From Enchytraeus crypticus (taxonomy: Eukaryota; Annelida; Clitellata; Enchytraeida; Enchytraeidae), in the NCBI GenBank assembly GCA_905160935.1, contig CAJHZI010000205.1, forward strand, positions 1,511,501 to 1,575,500: a DNA stretch of 64,000 nucleotides, in the 5' to 3' direction. Positions 10,667 through 22,376 of this stretch are shown here, piece by piece. The position numbers and the translations under genes are program-made. The stretch's first letter is position 1; each line of letters opens with the position of its first letter. The notes under the pieces were generated by a model, which ran no database searches, was not told the origin of the DNA, and saw nothing but the letters and a program-made list of their open reading frames with translations.

Positions 10667-10674
10667 ATTATATG
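10667..10674. repeat. Right target-site duplication of hAT element
   Basis: ATTATATG, 7 of 8 identical to ATTATAAG at 7554-7561. Confidence 0.5.
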
Positions 10675-10744
10675 CACATATGCAGATATACCAACGAACT
10701 TATTGACTTTACTGCTACCTTTTGCTTCGTACGGAAAACCGGTG

Positions 10745-10860
10745 TGAATAAATTGTAAGTTGCTGAAATTACGTAATTTGCAATTTGGATATGAAATAAA
10801 TTGGAATTTGTAATTGAATTGCATTTTTCCAAGTAATTTGTAATTTGTAATTCAGTTACA
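10745..10860. repeat. TTGTAATT-rich simple repeat
   Basis: AATTTGTAATT and AATTTGCAATTTGG-type units are repeated about eight times with drift. No gene. Confidence 0.5.
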
Positions 10861-10938
10861 TCGGAGTTAAATTTGACCACCTCTGCGTCGAGGACCTGTG
10901 ATCCTGCGAACCTTGCGATCCTGAGGTCCTGCAAACCT

Positions 10939-10969
10939 CGAGATGAACTCGAGGTTCGAGTTCATCTCG
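10939..10969. repeat. Perfect 14-bp inverted repeat, 3-nt loop
   Basis: CGAGATGAACTCGA, then GGT, then the exact complement. It follows a GC-richer stretch (10870-10935) of GATCCTG/GGTCCTG short repeats. Function unknown. Confidence 0.7.
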
Positions 10970-11033
10970 ACCTAATTCATCTAATAACCTAGTTCATCTA
11001 ATAACCTTCATTCAAGGCATCTATATTTACATG

Positions 11034-11035
<2 letters not shown>

Positions 11036-11074
<39 letters not shown>

Positions 11075-11195
11075 GTGTACTGCCGACTGGCAGGTCCATG
11101 GCATATAACGCCTCCACTATTCCCTATTCTCAGTTTTACCTCCCACGACTACATATGAGTGGATCTCTAGATCATCTATAACAATCCTTTTGATA
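11036..11195 (-). mobile_element. LINE (family B) 3' end with long (GA)n tail
   Basis: In reverse complement: ...GTGGAGGCGTTATATGCCAT, then CCTGCCAGTCGGCAGTACAC, then TAAGAGAG running into about 17 GA units (11038-11072). This is the terminal segment of family B (compare 13430-13472 and 33475-33540). Upstream coding sequence is decayed. Confidence 0.7.
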
Positions 11196-11219
11196 TACCA
11201 TTATTCTTGGGGGATTCTG

Positions 11220-12650
11220 CTTACGACGAGGTTGGGCCCCCTCAGCTTCGACTAACATTTACTGTGCAGAGGCGTCTTTCCCTGAGAAAACTATCCTGTT
11301 ATCCCTGTGAATTTTACCCTCTATATTTTTTATAAAGTGCATAATATTTGTATATAATGTATAAGCATTGTGATCCAAAAATATTTATTTATTTTGTATT
11401 CATTCTATTTAAATGGAAAGTTTTGCCTACTCAATTAAACCAAATTATATCCATTTTACTAAACTATATTTGTTGTCTATACCAACTCATTTGGTTTCTT
11501 AAACAACCCATGCTGAATAAAGGGAACTCTTCTGCACCAACTGGTAAAGAACATAAAACGAAATAAACGATTAAATAACATTTTAAAGTTTTTATATGCG
11601 TAAGAGGGTTCAGACTAGGGTTCCTTTATATATGCAAATATTAGATATTCAATATTAAATAATAAATAGAGTAGAATTAAGTTAAATTAAAGACTTAGTT
11701 ATTTAAAAGATTTAGATACAATCTTATGGAATAAAGCATATTGGACCCTAGGTCATAAAAAATAATGGACACAATTGTTGTCTATTATAAGACTCTAATT
11801 TTGCATCTATGTAAATCTCAATAATATAAGGGCTCATTTTTAAAACAACAAAATTTTGTTAAGTTCAACAGTTCCAATTTAGCTTATTAAAGCTTCAAAG
11901 AAAGTATTCCGATACAAGTTCAACTGGAATTTATGGGAAGTTGATGATGCCGATGATAACGATAATATCTAGTTAAGTTCTCCAGATAAATTAGTAATAT
12001 ATGCACTAGTAATATATGCGTTTTTCTTTTCGGCAAAAGAAACAATAATAATTAGATCACGTATAATACCTAACCCTGCTCAAGAAATACAGAAATCTGA
12101 ACAGCTTTTTATCTTTAAATAGAGAAAGCATACTGTTTAATCATTACTTAATTGCTATGTAGAGAAATTTCTATGTAGATTATTACAATTGTAAACTATA
12201 TTTAAAATAGAAATGGATATTGAGAAATATTGTAACTTCGAAATATCATAAATTAGGATTAATACTTGTAAAAATGTCACATTCTAAATTGAAAACCGAC
12301 TGCAGCAAAAATAACACAGCCCATCAACTGACTAATTGAACTAAACACACGTACAGTTTATAACGGCATGCTGCAATAGTTTTTTTTATACAAAAGTTTA
12401 CTTTACTGTTGCACTAAGTGCAACAGCAAACTTTTAACTGCATCAAGGCTATATCTCTGAGCCCCTAAAACCTTATACTTTATAACAGTAAACCTCTCTG
12501 TTTGAGTGCTGTAGAATTGCAATCACTGGCACGCTATCGAATACCGGCATGCGAGTCATTCGAAGCCTGCCCTTAATGCATACAAAGTTGCACTACAGTA
12601 TGTAGGCCTTTCTATACGCATAAGCTTCGCTTTGAGTTGACATAAGTTCT
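11220..12650. other. No gene recognised
   Basis: AT-rich DNA without credible coding sequence. One short inverted repeat (CTGTTGCACTAAGTGCAACAG, stated in two parts CTGTTGCAC / GTGCAACAG, 12408-12430) is the only structure seen. Confidence 0.6.
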
Positions 12651-12655
12651 TACAG

Positions 12656-12656
12656 T

Positions 12657-12735
<79 letters not shown>
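12656..12735. repeat. (TA)n microsatellite
   Basis: About 38 uninterrupted TA units. Confidence 0.95.
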
Positions 12736-12736
<1 letters not shown>

Positions 12737-12847
12737 ACGGGTAAATCTACGTAGAACCGACTAAGGGTGAATATTCATAAGAAATATGAGAGAAGACCAT
12801 CAATAATTTATCTCTTTCAGCAATAGTAAGCATCCAATCCAGATATT

Positions 12848-12849
12848 GA

Positions 12850-12881
<32 letters not shown>

Positions 12882-12898
12882 TTCTCTGTCTCTCTCTA
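12848..12898. repeat. (CT)n microsatellite
   Basis: Imperfect CT/TTTC array. It may mark the reversed tail of another family B LINE, as at 11038, but no LINE sequence is left beside it. Confidence 0.85.
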
Positions 12899-13024
12899 AT
12901 CAAATGTCCAACGGCAAGTCCTTCACATATTGCTTTCAATTCTAAAACTATAAAATATATTCCTGTTAAATAAATAGATAATTAAATAAATAATTATATT
13001 AATAATTAGATAAATAAATAGATA

Positions 13025-13480
13025 ATTAAAATAGATAAAGATAGTGAAAACTTTGGTTTGGACGACGCTATTGTATGGATGTGAGACATGGACCTTAAGG
13101 AACGAAGATATTGGGAAACTAGAGGCGTTGGAAATGTGGATTTGGATAAGAATGGAGAGGATTAGCTGGACTCAAAAGGTTACAAATGAGGAAGTCCTGA
13201 AGAGAGTTGGCACAGATAGACAGTTGATAAATGTATTAATAAATAGGAAGAAGAGTTGGATAGGACACATTATAAAGGGGGAAGGTCTATTAAAAGAGGT
13301 CAAAGAAGGTAGAATGGAAGAAAAAAAAGGCAGGTGCAGGCCGAGATTAGGTATGTTAGATGATTTAAAGACCCCCTCAAATGTGGAGATGAAGAGAAAG
13401 GTGGAAGACAGAGAAGAGTGGAGGCGTTATATACCATGGACCAGCCAGTTGGCAGTGCACTAAGAGAGAGATGTTACGAA
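13025..13480 (+). pseudogene. LINE (family B) C-terminal fragment
   Basis: A continuous 139-codon frame: KTLVWTTLLYGCETWTLRNE, then MERISWTQKVTNEEVLKRVG, RKKSWIGHII, a basic GRMEEKKGR block and DREEWRRYIPW, then a stop and CTAAGAGAGAGA. This is the domain after RT in endonuclease/RT LINEs of the craniofacial-development-protein-2-like group. The frame is still open, so the insertion is probably young compared with its neighbours. It is 5'-truncated, hence not functional. Confidence 0.8.
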
Positions 13481-14639
13481 AAGTTTCAATAAATTTCGGT
13501 CAGTGAATCATCTATTGTTGAAATTGGACACAGATGAATGCATACGGTTGTAACTCGACTGGTTCTACGATCATGGATTCTTAATTGACCGGAGTTATCA
13601 TTTCTGATGAACTGATGATTAGATGATCCATCTGATGATTCTCCATGCTGCTCTGGACTGATGGTTCTAACATTAAATTCTTGTTGTCGTTATCGAGAAT
13701 TGTGTTTGACAACATTACAACTGCCGTTAACATGAATCAATTGCGCAACAGTTCCATCCGTAAATCTCTAATTATTTGAGTTGTACAATAGAAAATGCCT
13801 TAAACGCTCAAACCATTTAACGCATTTTTCCTGTACTCTCAGTACGTCAGGTGGAAATGTCAACGGCCTTTCTGCCAAGACCGAAATTAATCCGTTCTTG
13901 TCAGAAGGACTATAGACGTAGTAGTTTTGGTAGGAAGAGAGTTTTATTTATGACTCTTAGATATCCTATAAATCGATCAGCTGATGAAAGCTTTAAATTC
14001 GCTTTACCATCCAAGTAGTTATAAAATTTATGTCCGAAAACAAAATGAGTCTTTCTAAGGTTAAATTAAATATAGTATGATTTAATTGATGATAATTTAC
14101 GAAGCGTTTAATGCTAGTGCGGGAATTAGGAATTCTAGTTAAGTTTCTTATATTTCATTTTGATTGTTTTATGATCCTATGTTTATGTGTGTATATGTGT
14201 GTATATATTTATGTGATGCATCTTGATCCTGTCTGTTTTTTTGACGAATAAAGAAATGAATATAATTTGACTTGATCTGCTTGTGCTTCATATTCACTCA
14301 ATCGAGTACGCATTAAATCTGTGCTTAATTCAAACAAAATACGAAACACAAAATTCAAGTATATAATCAATCAAATGCTTAATTCTAGCTCATTCCTAAA
14401 TATTAGCCTTGATGACCTCCAAAATTTTTTAATGACATGACTTGAATATAAACTGTAGGAAATCCCCAGATTATATTCGCTATATATAGTTTGTCACATG
14501 ACTATGAATCATGCTTCGCGGCGCAGCATATGTAAAGGCCCACAGTTTCGATTCGTCAGCATAAGTGTAAGCAAATCCATCTTTCGATCACTATTATAAC
14601 TTTATAACATCCATCAACAATCTTTAAAACTTTTCTAGT
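13481..14639. other. No gene recognised
   Basis: AT-rich sequence. 13590-13660 is rich in CTGATGA/GATGATT words, but these lack the GAAA partner of a hammerhead ribozyme. No coding family recognised. Confidence 0.5.
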
Positions 14640-15009
14640 AAAGAAAGTTTGTATTAAGTTTATTTAGTTTAGCGGCATCATACATCGACTTGAATTCTCT
14701 AACTTCGCCAGTTTCTGTATTTTTAAATTTTATAGGTCTAGGATTATTTCGTATTGTTCTAAAGTAGGCCTAATCATACTTTGAGTGTATCACCTTGTTT
14801 GGATCAACCTGCTGTTTTGGTGTATATTTTCTAGGATTTCCTCGTTTGCTTGTAGCCTTATCTTCATCCTTTGTTGGAAACAATTTTGCTCTCTTCAACA
14901 GGTTATTTGCAAATGCGATAAACAACAACTCTGTTCTTCCGGATGTTGCTGCTGGCTTGATTCCGGCACTGATAAATATTTCCCTCAATTCAACGGCTGA
15001 GTATTTCAT
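14640..15009 (-). pseudogene. Possible Polinton/large-DNA-virus-like protein remnant
   Basis: Starts MKYSAVELREIFISAGIKPA, which resembles the two-helix SAP DNA-binding fold (hydrophobic, ELR, then G-x-K). A basic tail follows and a TAG stop at about 14770. The same frame continues past the stop for about 44 codons with EFKSMYDAAKLNKLN, resembling a NUMOD1/helix-turn-helix repeat (F-K-S-x-Y-D-A-A-K-x-x-N). The combination suggests a DNA-binding protein of a Polinton- or virus-like element, consistent with polymerase B fossils elsewhere in the window. Family assignment is inference. The internal stop marks it as broken. Confidence 0.4.
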
Positions 15010-15169
15010 TTTTTAAACGCACGATAATAAATTTAAACGAAAACTCAATTTTCTGTTGTTTGTAAAATAAAATTGCCATTATAAAGTGTCAAGCACTATT
15101 GATTGAAAGTATTTTTATCGAGGAAGTTTGAAGAAAGGCTAGCTGTTGTAAAGAAATTGAAGAAAACAC

Positions 15170-15340
15170 GTAAAACACGTAGCTGTTACCACAACTGCCT
15201 CATCAATTATAGCTGTTGTTGACGTAGTGTTACCAACCGCAGGTGGTGTATTAACGGCCATTAGTAGTAAGCTTAATTTACAAGATAGAAGTATAAATTT
15301 AAATGCAGAAACGGAAAAACTCAAGCTTTATGAATGAAAG
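15170..15340 (+). pseudogene. Small open remnant with hydrophobic segment
   Basis: The plus frame reads VAVTTTASSIIAVVDVVLP, then GGVLTAISSKLN and INLNAETEKLKLYE followed by a stop: one hydrophobic segment and a short charged helix. It lies divergently from the 14640-15009 remnant and may come from the same element. No family recognised. Confidence 0.25.
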
Positions 15341-15959
15341 ATTTGACTTCTTGGTCTCCTGATATGGAAATCTAACTGAGGTTGCTTACTATCGGATTAT
15401 TTCAAAATTTAATTCCAATTAAGTTAATAATTAATTAAGTTAATAATTAATTTCAATTAATTAATAATAAGTTAACTTCATGGAATTACTGCTAATCGCA
15501 AATATTTTTAGCAGATAATCTGAAGCATAATGAAATTCTAAATCAACAAATATCAAATTTCTTAAAAATAATATTTCCAAGTGTAAATTATTTCTAGGTG
15601 GATCTATAATATTTAAGTGTGAATTCCTTTAAAGTGGATTTCATATTTACATATTCACATTTCCATTACGAATTGAATAATAAATTGCCTAATTTTCGTT
15701 AAAGGTAGCTCTTAAAGGTAGCTCTCTTCAGGTGTTGCTATAAATTTAGCGCGAATTTCTTCAGAGCAACCTTTTCAAATAAACCAACAAATTTCTTCAA
15801 TTATTATTAAAAGTAAATATTTTAAATCAAGAGTAAAAGCAGAAGGAATTCCTTCCACATCAGAATTTATTTCTTCATATTATTATATAATTTAATAAAT
15901 TTTGAGTTAATATTTACCAAATGATTATATTTTCTATGAAATTTTTCCCAGTATTTTTT

Positions 15960-16330
15960 TAGCTAGGTGTAGATCCTAAGAATATTTTGTCATAATGGTC
16001 TCTACATGAATACAAGTAGCCATTTATTTCCTCAAATCAACATTATCTTTCAAGCTAAAAAGCTGTTCTTGTTTACCACATCATATGCTTCACTGAGGAA
16101 ACCGACAATAAAAATTAAATTATGCTTCATATCTACATCTCCGTTCATTGAACCCCTATCAACACTGAATATCATCTCAATATTGGTTTGTAGAGCCAAA
16201 TCATTAGCAAATACTTTTTCTGTTCTACTTCCTTTAAGATGTTAATCTCAAATATTCACGAAATTGTTTAACAAAACTCTCACAGTACCCTTTGTGATGA
16301 CATCCGCATCGTTTTTGGAGGATGTTTAAC
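15960..16330 (-). pseudogene. Unrecognised coding-like remnant
   Basis: The minus strand carries RTEKVFANDLALQTNIEMIF and NLIFIVGFLSEAYDVVNK in one frame, preceded by a cysteine/histidine-containing stretch (RCGCHHKGYCESFV) in another. Composition is coding-like. No family recognised. Confidence 0.25.
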
Positions 16331-16504
16331 ATTGAAAATTCTATTGTTGCTCATATTAATGTCTCTACTGAAGCAAATTCTAATAGATCTTTTAGTTATC
16401 TTTTGCTAATCAATTGATACGTCAAAATGATCAAACAGAGGCTATAGAGGCCATTTTATGCTTTTTATGTTATATATGCCATTTTATGATTCACTTATTC
16501 CTGA

Positions 16505-16600
16505 ACATGAGTCAACACCGAAAGAGGATACTTTAATTATATATTATTTTAATTATATATTATATTAATTATATATTATATTAATTATATATTAATTTAG
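16505..16600. repeat. Short tandem repeat of TTAATTATATATTA
   Basis: Four imperfect units of about 17 bp. Confidence 0.7.
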
Positions 16601-16629
16601 ATAAGGATCTAAATGAGTGATAGGAGAAT

Positions 16630-17020
16630 CCAGATCTACTAGACCTGAATCTTCCAGGTGAAGAATATAAAAGCAATATAATTGAAGCAATATTGTGGGA
16701 GATTCATACACATTATAAACGTTTAGGGCAATACTTGGGAAATAAAGTAAAAAGACTGCAGCTGAGAAAATGATATTGCGAGTCTCAACAAAAAACACTG
16801 GAAAAGTATAAGAGCCTATTGACTAAGAGGGAGTGAGCTCGTCGGCGAAGGATTAAAATAGAAGAAGAGATAACTTGTAAAACAAAAGCGTGGTCTAAAA
16901 CTGACCAGATTATAATTTATGAAAAACCAAATCAGTTGTTTAATCATCTGAAGGAATATCTTTACATGCTGGAAACAATGGATTATACAATACGGTAGTT
17001 GGTATTTTGGATGAACTATA
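16630..17020 (+). other. Unrecognised coding-like remnant, lysine-rich
   Basis: Open pieces with few stops: ILWEIHTHYKRLGQYLGNKV, KTLEKYKSLLTKRE and FNHLKEYLYMLETMDYTI. These are helical and basic, as in gag- or ORF1-like proteins. No motif fixes the family. It lies upstream of a gypsy RNase H scrap (17755), which may be coincidental. Confidence 0.25.
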
Positions 17021-17124
17021 AAAAAATTGCACTCACAAAGGGGGAATATGATGACAATTATTGAATTAACTTTAAATTCATATAAAATGGCTAAATTATC
17101 TCTACAGAACGGATCAATTCATGT

Positions 17125-17700
17125 CATGTCATGTGATCATCCTGGGGCCGGTCCCAGCCAAAGATTTCTCTATGATATTCCTCCAAAAAGCTCTATTATT
17201 TGCCATTTCTTCGATGCTCATTCATTTTCTTCCCGCTCTTACTCCATCAATGCTAACTCCAGCAGCCTTAAATTCTTCTTCGAGGCAGTCCTTCCATCTT
17301 CTTTTTGATATTCCCACTGTTTGCTTGCCGTCTGCTTTATAGTTAAATATCCTTCGAGGGTTTCTGTTATCTTCCAAGCGCATAACATGTCCAAACCATT
17401 TCATTCTTCTTTTCTTGATTATTTCACTGACCATTAGTTTATGTGTACTTATCCTATTGCTCTCAGTTAGTACCTTCTGTTTGTAACTGATTCTTAGTAT
17501 TCTCTAAGGATAATATATTTGTTTCCGGTGGAATTCAATTTCTTTTCCATTGCCTTTGTTAGTTGCCATGAAGCACATCATCTGTAGATTAGAACTGGTA
17601 TCACGCAGCGGTTAAAAATTCTTTGTTTAATCTCAAGTTCGACATCGTGTCTTCTCATGATTTTATTCAAGTTGCTCACAGTCACCCAATCCAGTCAAGG
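17125..17700 (-). pseudogene. LINE (family C) C-terminal fragment
   Basis: Minus strand: LNKIMRRHDVELEIKQRIFN, then RRMKWFGHVMRLEDNRNPRR, FNYKADGKQTVG and RRWKDCLEEEFKAAGVSI. This is the RT-distal domain of an endonuclease/RT-type LINE: a K-W-x-G-H-V-x-R motif followed by the GK-x-x-x-GR-x-x-x-RW block. The first stretch is shifted relative to the last by frameshifts near 17440-17520. The same family is found at 40784-41000 (plus) and 56635-56745 (plus). Confidence 0.75.
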
Positions 17701-17754
17701 AATAATATATACATGCAGATGCGCCCCTAATATCGATTGGATCTGTTATTAGTC

Positions 17755-18040
17755 AGATATATCAAAGTTTATATCAAAGAAATTGTCGAAATCTCAGTAG
17801 AAATGGTATCCAATAGAGCGCGAAGCCTTTGCGATTATTCACATGCTTGAAAAATTCTACTATCTGATATATGGATGCAGCATTGTCACTGACCACAATC
17901 CACTCAATTATTTTCAAGATACTATGTTTAAGAGCGCTAGATTAACTAGATGGAGTTTAAGGTTGAGCTGTTATGATGCATTCATAAAGCAGGTGCACCT
18001 ATTTTATAAAGTAAGTGCAAATAATAACACAGCGGAATTA
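17755..18040 (+). pseudogene. Ty3/gypsy-like retrotransposon, RNase H fragment
   Basis: Reads ISKKLSKSQ, a TAG stop, then KWYPIEREAFAIIHMLEKFY, VTDHNPLNYF and SARLTRWSLRL. The ER-E-(A)-F-A-I-I and T-D-H-x-P-L motifs are the RNase H core of Ty3/gypsy elements. RT, integrase and LTRs are not found next to it, and the 3' end runs into a (TA)n array. A fragment about 95 codons long. Confidence 0.8.
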
Positions 18041-18047
18041 TCTAAGC

Positions 18048-18048
<1 letters not shown>

Positions 18049-18115
<67 letters not shown>
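18049..18115. repeat. (TA)n microsatellite
   Basis: About 33 TA units. The IYIY peptides from it are artefacts. Confidence 0.95.
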
Positions 18116-18124
<9 letters not shown>

Positions 18125-18455
18125 TATACATATAGATACCGGTTACATGATGTATATTTATAGGCAAATATGTATAATATATTATAAACACCATTTATTC
18201 ATTCAGTATGTAGAGTATATAACGCTACATTGAATGTTTCTTACAAGTTGATGTACAACAGACATATATATTAATGATTTGAACATGACTGTGTAGACTG
18301 TTTTCTTTGAAAGTTTCGTTGAAATGTTGGACAGTGTTCGTTTAAATTTTCTCAAATTATTAGTGCATATCCCTCGGTATTTTGTTTTATCGATTTTAAT
18401 GGCGTGTGACTATATAAATAAATTTCAAGTTTTGATCATTTAAAATCTGCTCATC

Positions 18456-19122
18456 TGTCAGGGAATTATTCCCTGATATATTGTATATTAAGGCTATTTA
18501 TATCATTTACATATATATATATATATATATACATATATATATTTAAGGTTATAAAATATTATTTTTACTAATATTAGTATTTTTTATTAAAAAAAGGAAT
18601 TTAATGGTTATTTAAGCTTATGATTTGATCGACGTCACAAGAGTGGGCGAAGCTAAGAGGAGATTTGTTTGGATAAGAAAAAGGTGAAGGTCACGGATAT
18701 AAGTAGTAGATTAAATTCCACGTGATACTTTTGATTGGAAAAGGATTAGAAGGAAAGAAAAAGTTAGTGTACACTGTTACGGAACAGTGGTGGATAATCA
18801 TTAGATGGTATCCAAATATGAGCGTGATCAATAGTTGATCAGAGGAAAGAGTTTCCAAAGTACAAATAGTTATTCTAGCATAGGTACTAAATAATCAGTT
18901 AGTATTCCTATTGTGAAAGTTGTGTCTCGATGCATTAATAGATTAGAGCAACTTATTATATATTCGTTGGTTATTTTTATAGTATATGATTATTTTAGTT
19001 TTACGCGTTATACGATCGAATATATTATAAGGTGAGCGTGGTGAGCTAATTTAAGTTTAATTTATTTCGTTGATATCATTCGAAATTTTTTTTCTTGAAC
19101 CGTATGTATCCATATTTAATAC

Positions 19123-19179
<57 letters not shown>

Positions 19180-19192
19180 AAATATATATATA

Positions 19193-19251
<59 letters not shown>

Positions 19252-19345
19252 CATATTTAAAACGTATGTTCCATATTTAATTCGCATTTTATTTAAATTT
19301 AAATTTATTGAGTACTAAATACAGTTAGTCTCATTAGTAGTAGGG
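18456..19345 (+). repeat. Long inverted repeat, left copy
   Basis: Starts TGTCAGGGA and pairs with the complement at 24530-25236. Well-conserved blocks include AAGGTGAAGGTCACGG, AATTCCACGTGATA, GGATTAGAAGGAA, ATCAATAGTTGATCAGAGG AAAGAGTTTCCAAAG and TTTCGTTGATAT. The left copy is longer because (TA)n arrays (18510-18540, 19124-19250) have expanded inside it. It bounds a 6.8-kb segment. No clear target-site duplication was found outside the TGTCAGGGA ends. Confidence 0.85.
19124..19250. repeat. (TA)n microsatellites
   Basis: Two TA arrays (19124-19174, 19191-19250) separated by a short CTCTGAAA spacer, inside the left inverted repeat. The right repeat lacks them. Confidence 0.95.
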
Positions 19346-19549
19346 TGAAGTTAAATACACGAGGAAGTGGGGAGTCCTAAGGTCCATTATGCTTACGTCA
19401 TCACTTTTTGTTATCACTTTTTTGTCAGCACTTTTTTGTACACACTTTATTTTGTCAGCACTTTAATGTTTACGTCAGCATATATCTCTGTCTGTATGTG
19501 TTAGCTTGTTGCAACAGCTGCAATCCAAAATTAAAGCCCCGGAAATTTA

Positions 19550-20172
19550 ACTCGAGGGGTTGGGACAAGAAAAAGAAGAGTAAAAAGAATGAAATATATG
19601 TTGAGGAAATACCTGGGGAAGGATACTATGTAGATGAGGATGAGGATGAAAATGAAGAGGAGATGAGGTACTTTATCCCGGTCATCTTCCACAATTCCAA
19701 AAATTACGACACCCACCAGTTTTTGCAATTTTTACAAACGGATTCGTTAGCCGAAATGGATAAAATTCGCGTAATAGCTAACAATTCCGAAAAATTTATT
19801 CCCGTTCAAATAGGGAATCAAAGAAACTTAGATTCCTGCCAATTCCTCCCCTGCTCTCTAGATTCACTGGTTGAAAGCCTCAAGAAAGACGACGATTCCA
19901 CATTTGTCCACACTCTTCATCATTTTCCAGACAATGCCAAAAGATCCCTTATCTTGAGGAAGGGAGTTTATCCCTACGAGTACATAAGCTCTAGGGATAA
20001 ATTTGACGAAAAACAACTTCCCCCAATCACAATTCTTTTACAGTAAACTCACCGAATAGGAATGCTCCAAGGAAGATTACGAGCATGCTCAGTTGGTCTG
20101 GAGATCGTTCGATGTGCAGGATATGCGAAGGTATCATGACCTCAACCTGCTCACGGACGTTCTTTTGCTCGC
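19550..20172 (+). pseudogene. DNA polymerase B (Polinton/adintovirus-like), exonuclease-region fragment
   Basis: The open frame shows FHNSKNYDTH (exonuclease II-type motif with N and D), DSCQFLPCSLDSLVESL, LRKGVYPYEY and, after a frameshift near 20030 and a TAG, YEHAQLVW, YHDLNLLTDVLLLAD. This order is the 3'-5' exonuclease region of the type-2 protein-primed B polymerases of Polintons/Mavericks and adintoviruses. The acidic KKKK...DEDEDENEEE stretch before it is probably local drift. The exonuclease I motif, palm and thumb are absent: the fragment ends abruptly where Penelope RT sequence begins (about 20175). It lies just inside a long terminal inverted repeat, which fits a Polinton-type origin. 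Not functional. Confidence 0.75.
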
Positions 20173-20174
20173 GG

Positions 20175-20489
20175 ACGATTGCAGTACGCAACAACGATTT
20201 TGAATTTAACAGCAGACATTATTTACAAATAAAAGGAACTGCTATGGGCAAGCGCTTTGTCCCTGCATTAGCCAATATTTACCTAACTGAATTCCATCAG
20301 AAAGCACTGTATGAGTATACAAAAAACCAATATTATATAGCAGATATATCGATGATATATTTCTTCTATGGGCAGACGATGTAAATTCCTTAACGAGGTT
20401 CGAACAATATTTAAATAATCTAATTCCAAGCGTTAAACTTAAATTAAATTATAATTATATATCAAATAATTTTTTAGGTGTGAAAAATA

Positions 20490-20567
<78 letters not shown>

Positions 20568-20603
20568 ATAATAATATAATAATAATAATAATAATAATAA
20601 TAA

Positions 20604-20681
<78 letters not shown>

Positions 20682-21625
20682 GGTTTAGCGTCCGTTTCCT
20701 TATTTAAAGATGATAATAAATTAAAAACAAAAGTTTATTTCAAAGAAACGGATACTCATCAGCTGCTACATAAAAATTATTTTCATCCTAAGCAAACATT
20801 TAGGGGCATTGTAAAATCTCAGTTAATACGTTTTAAAAGGATGTGTAGCAATGTGGAAGATTTTGAAACGGCTACTAAAATACTTTTCCAGAGTCTAAAA
20901 AATAGGGACTACTCATACTCTATGCTGAGGGATGCCCGTCGTGAAATCTTATATAATTATAATCTAGACGATAAAACACAACAACCAACTAGAGCAAAAG
21001 AACACAGAGAAAAGGCTAATTCCAATTATTGTAAACTTCTCAACATTAGGAACCCAAATAGGACAAAAATTAAAATCAATAATACAAAATAACACAGAAT
21101 TCAAGAAGGTCAGAATAATAGTAGACTACAAGCAAAACACAAATTTAAGACAAATATTAGTGACAAGTAGATTACAGAGCAATAGTAATTGTAGTTTTCG
21201 AAAGTGTGGTAAGCCACAGTGTTTAATGTGCTTGAATAATACACGTGATGCACAAACTTTCACAAGCACAGAAAATAATAAACAGTTCAGTATAAAACAA
21301 AACATGACGTGCATCACTGAAAACGTCATATATCTAATTACTTGTCGAAAGTGTGGTATTCAGTACGTAGGAGAGACAGGAAGACGAATAAGAGACAGAC
21401 TAAATAACCACAAGTCCTCAATTAGAAATAAAGAGAACACACCGATAGCTATACATTTTAATAGCATGATGAATCATTCTATTCTGGACTTGGAAATTAT
21501 AGGGATAGAATAGGTAACAGATCAACCGAATACTACAAGCATTAGGAGAAGACTAGAAGAAGAATGGCAGAAGAGACTAGAAACTATATTTCCTAATGGT
21601 CTGAATGGACTGAAATAATAAAAAC
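20175..21625 (+). pseudogene. Penelope-like retroelement: RT palm to GIY-YIG endonuclease
   Basis: In order: QIKGTAMGKRFVPALANIYL (RT), RYIDDIFLLWADD (motif C, read after a 1-nt shift near 20335), SNNFLGVKN, then an (AAT)n insertion (20489-20682), then FKETDTHQLLHKN, FRGIVKSQLIRF and a helical connector. A frameshift near 21090 leads to CGKPQCLMC, VIYLITCRKCGIQYVGETGR and R-D-R-L-NNH. RT followed by a GIY-YIG nuclease defines canonical Penelope-like elements. The first third of the RT ORF is missing. Both the YIDD and Y-V-G-E-T residues are preserved, so the copy is not very old, but frameshifts and the insert make it inactive. Confidence 0.9.
20489..20705 (+). repeat. (AAT)n array with module end inserted in Penelope RT
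   Basis: About 190 bp of AAT units, then AAGGTTTAGCGTCCGTTTCC. The non-repetitive end is nearly identical to AAGGTTTAACGTCCGTTTCC at 40193 and 45525, where it also follows (AAT)n. RT coding resumes at once (FKDDNKL). It is best read as the 3' end and tail of a reversed SINE fragment. Confidence 0.75.
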
Positions 21626-21656
21626 CGTAAAAGGCCCAGTAAAAATTTCATCAAGC

Positions 21657-22376
<720 letters not shown>

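Noticed and set aside
12656-12898. CRISPR array or replication origin
   Set aside because: Simple repeats only. There are no spaced direct repeats with unique spacers, and nothing supports a prokaryotic or origin context.
13590-13660. Hammerhead ribozyme (CTGATGA words)
   Set aside because: Several CTGATGA motifs occur, but no GAAA partner or flanking stems at the needed spacing.
17027-17342. Plus-strand open frames rich in Ser/Pro/Phe
   Set aside because: They are antisense to the minus-strand LINE C C-terminal domain, which explains the open frame.
19550-21625. A genuine polymerase B-reverse transcriptase fusion protein
   Set aside because: The polymerase fragment has a stop and a frameshift before the junction, and the RT side starts mid-domain. 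Adjacent debris is the simpler explanation unless the junction recurs in the genome.
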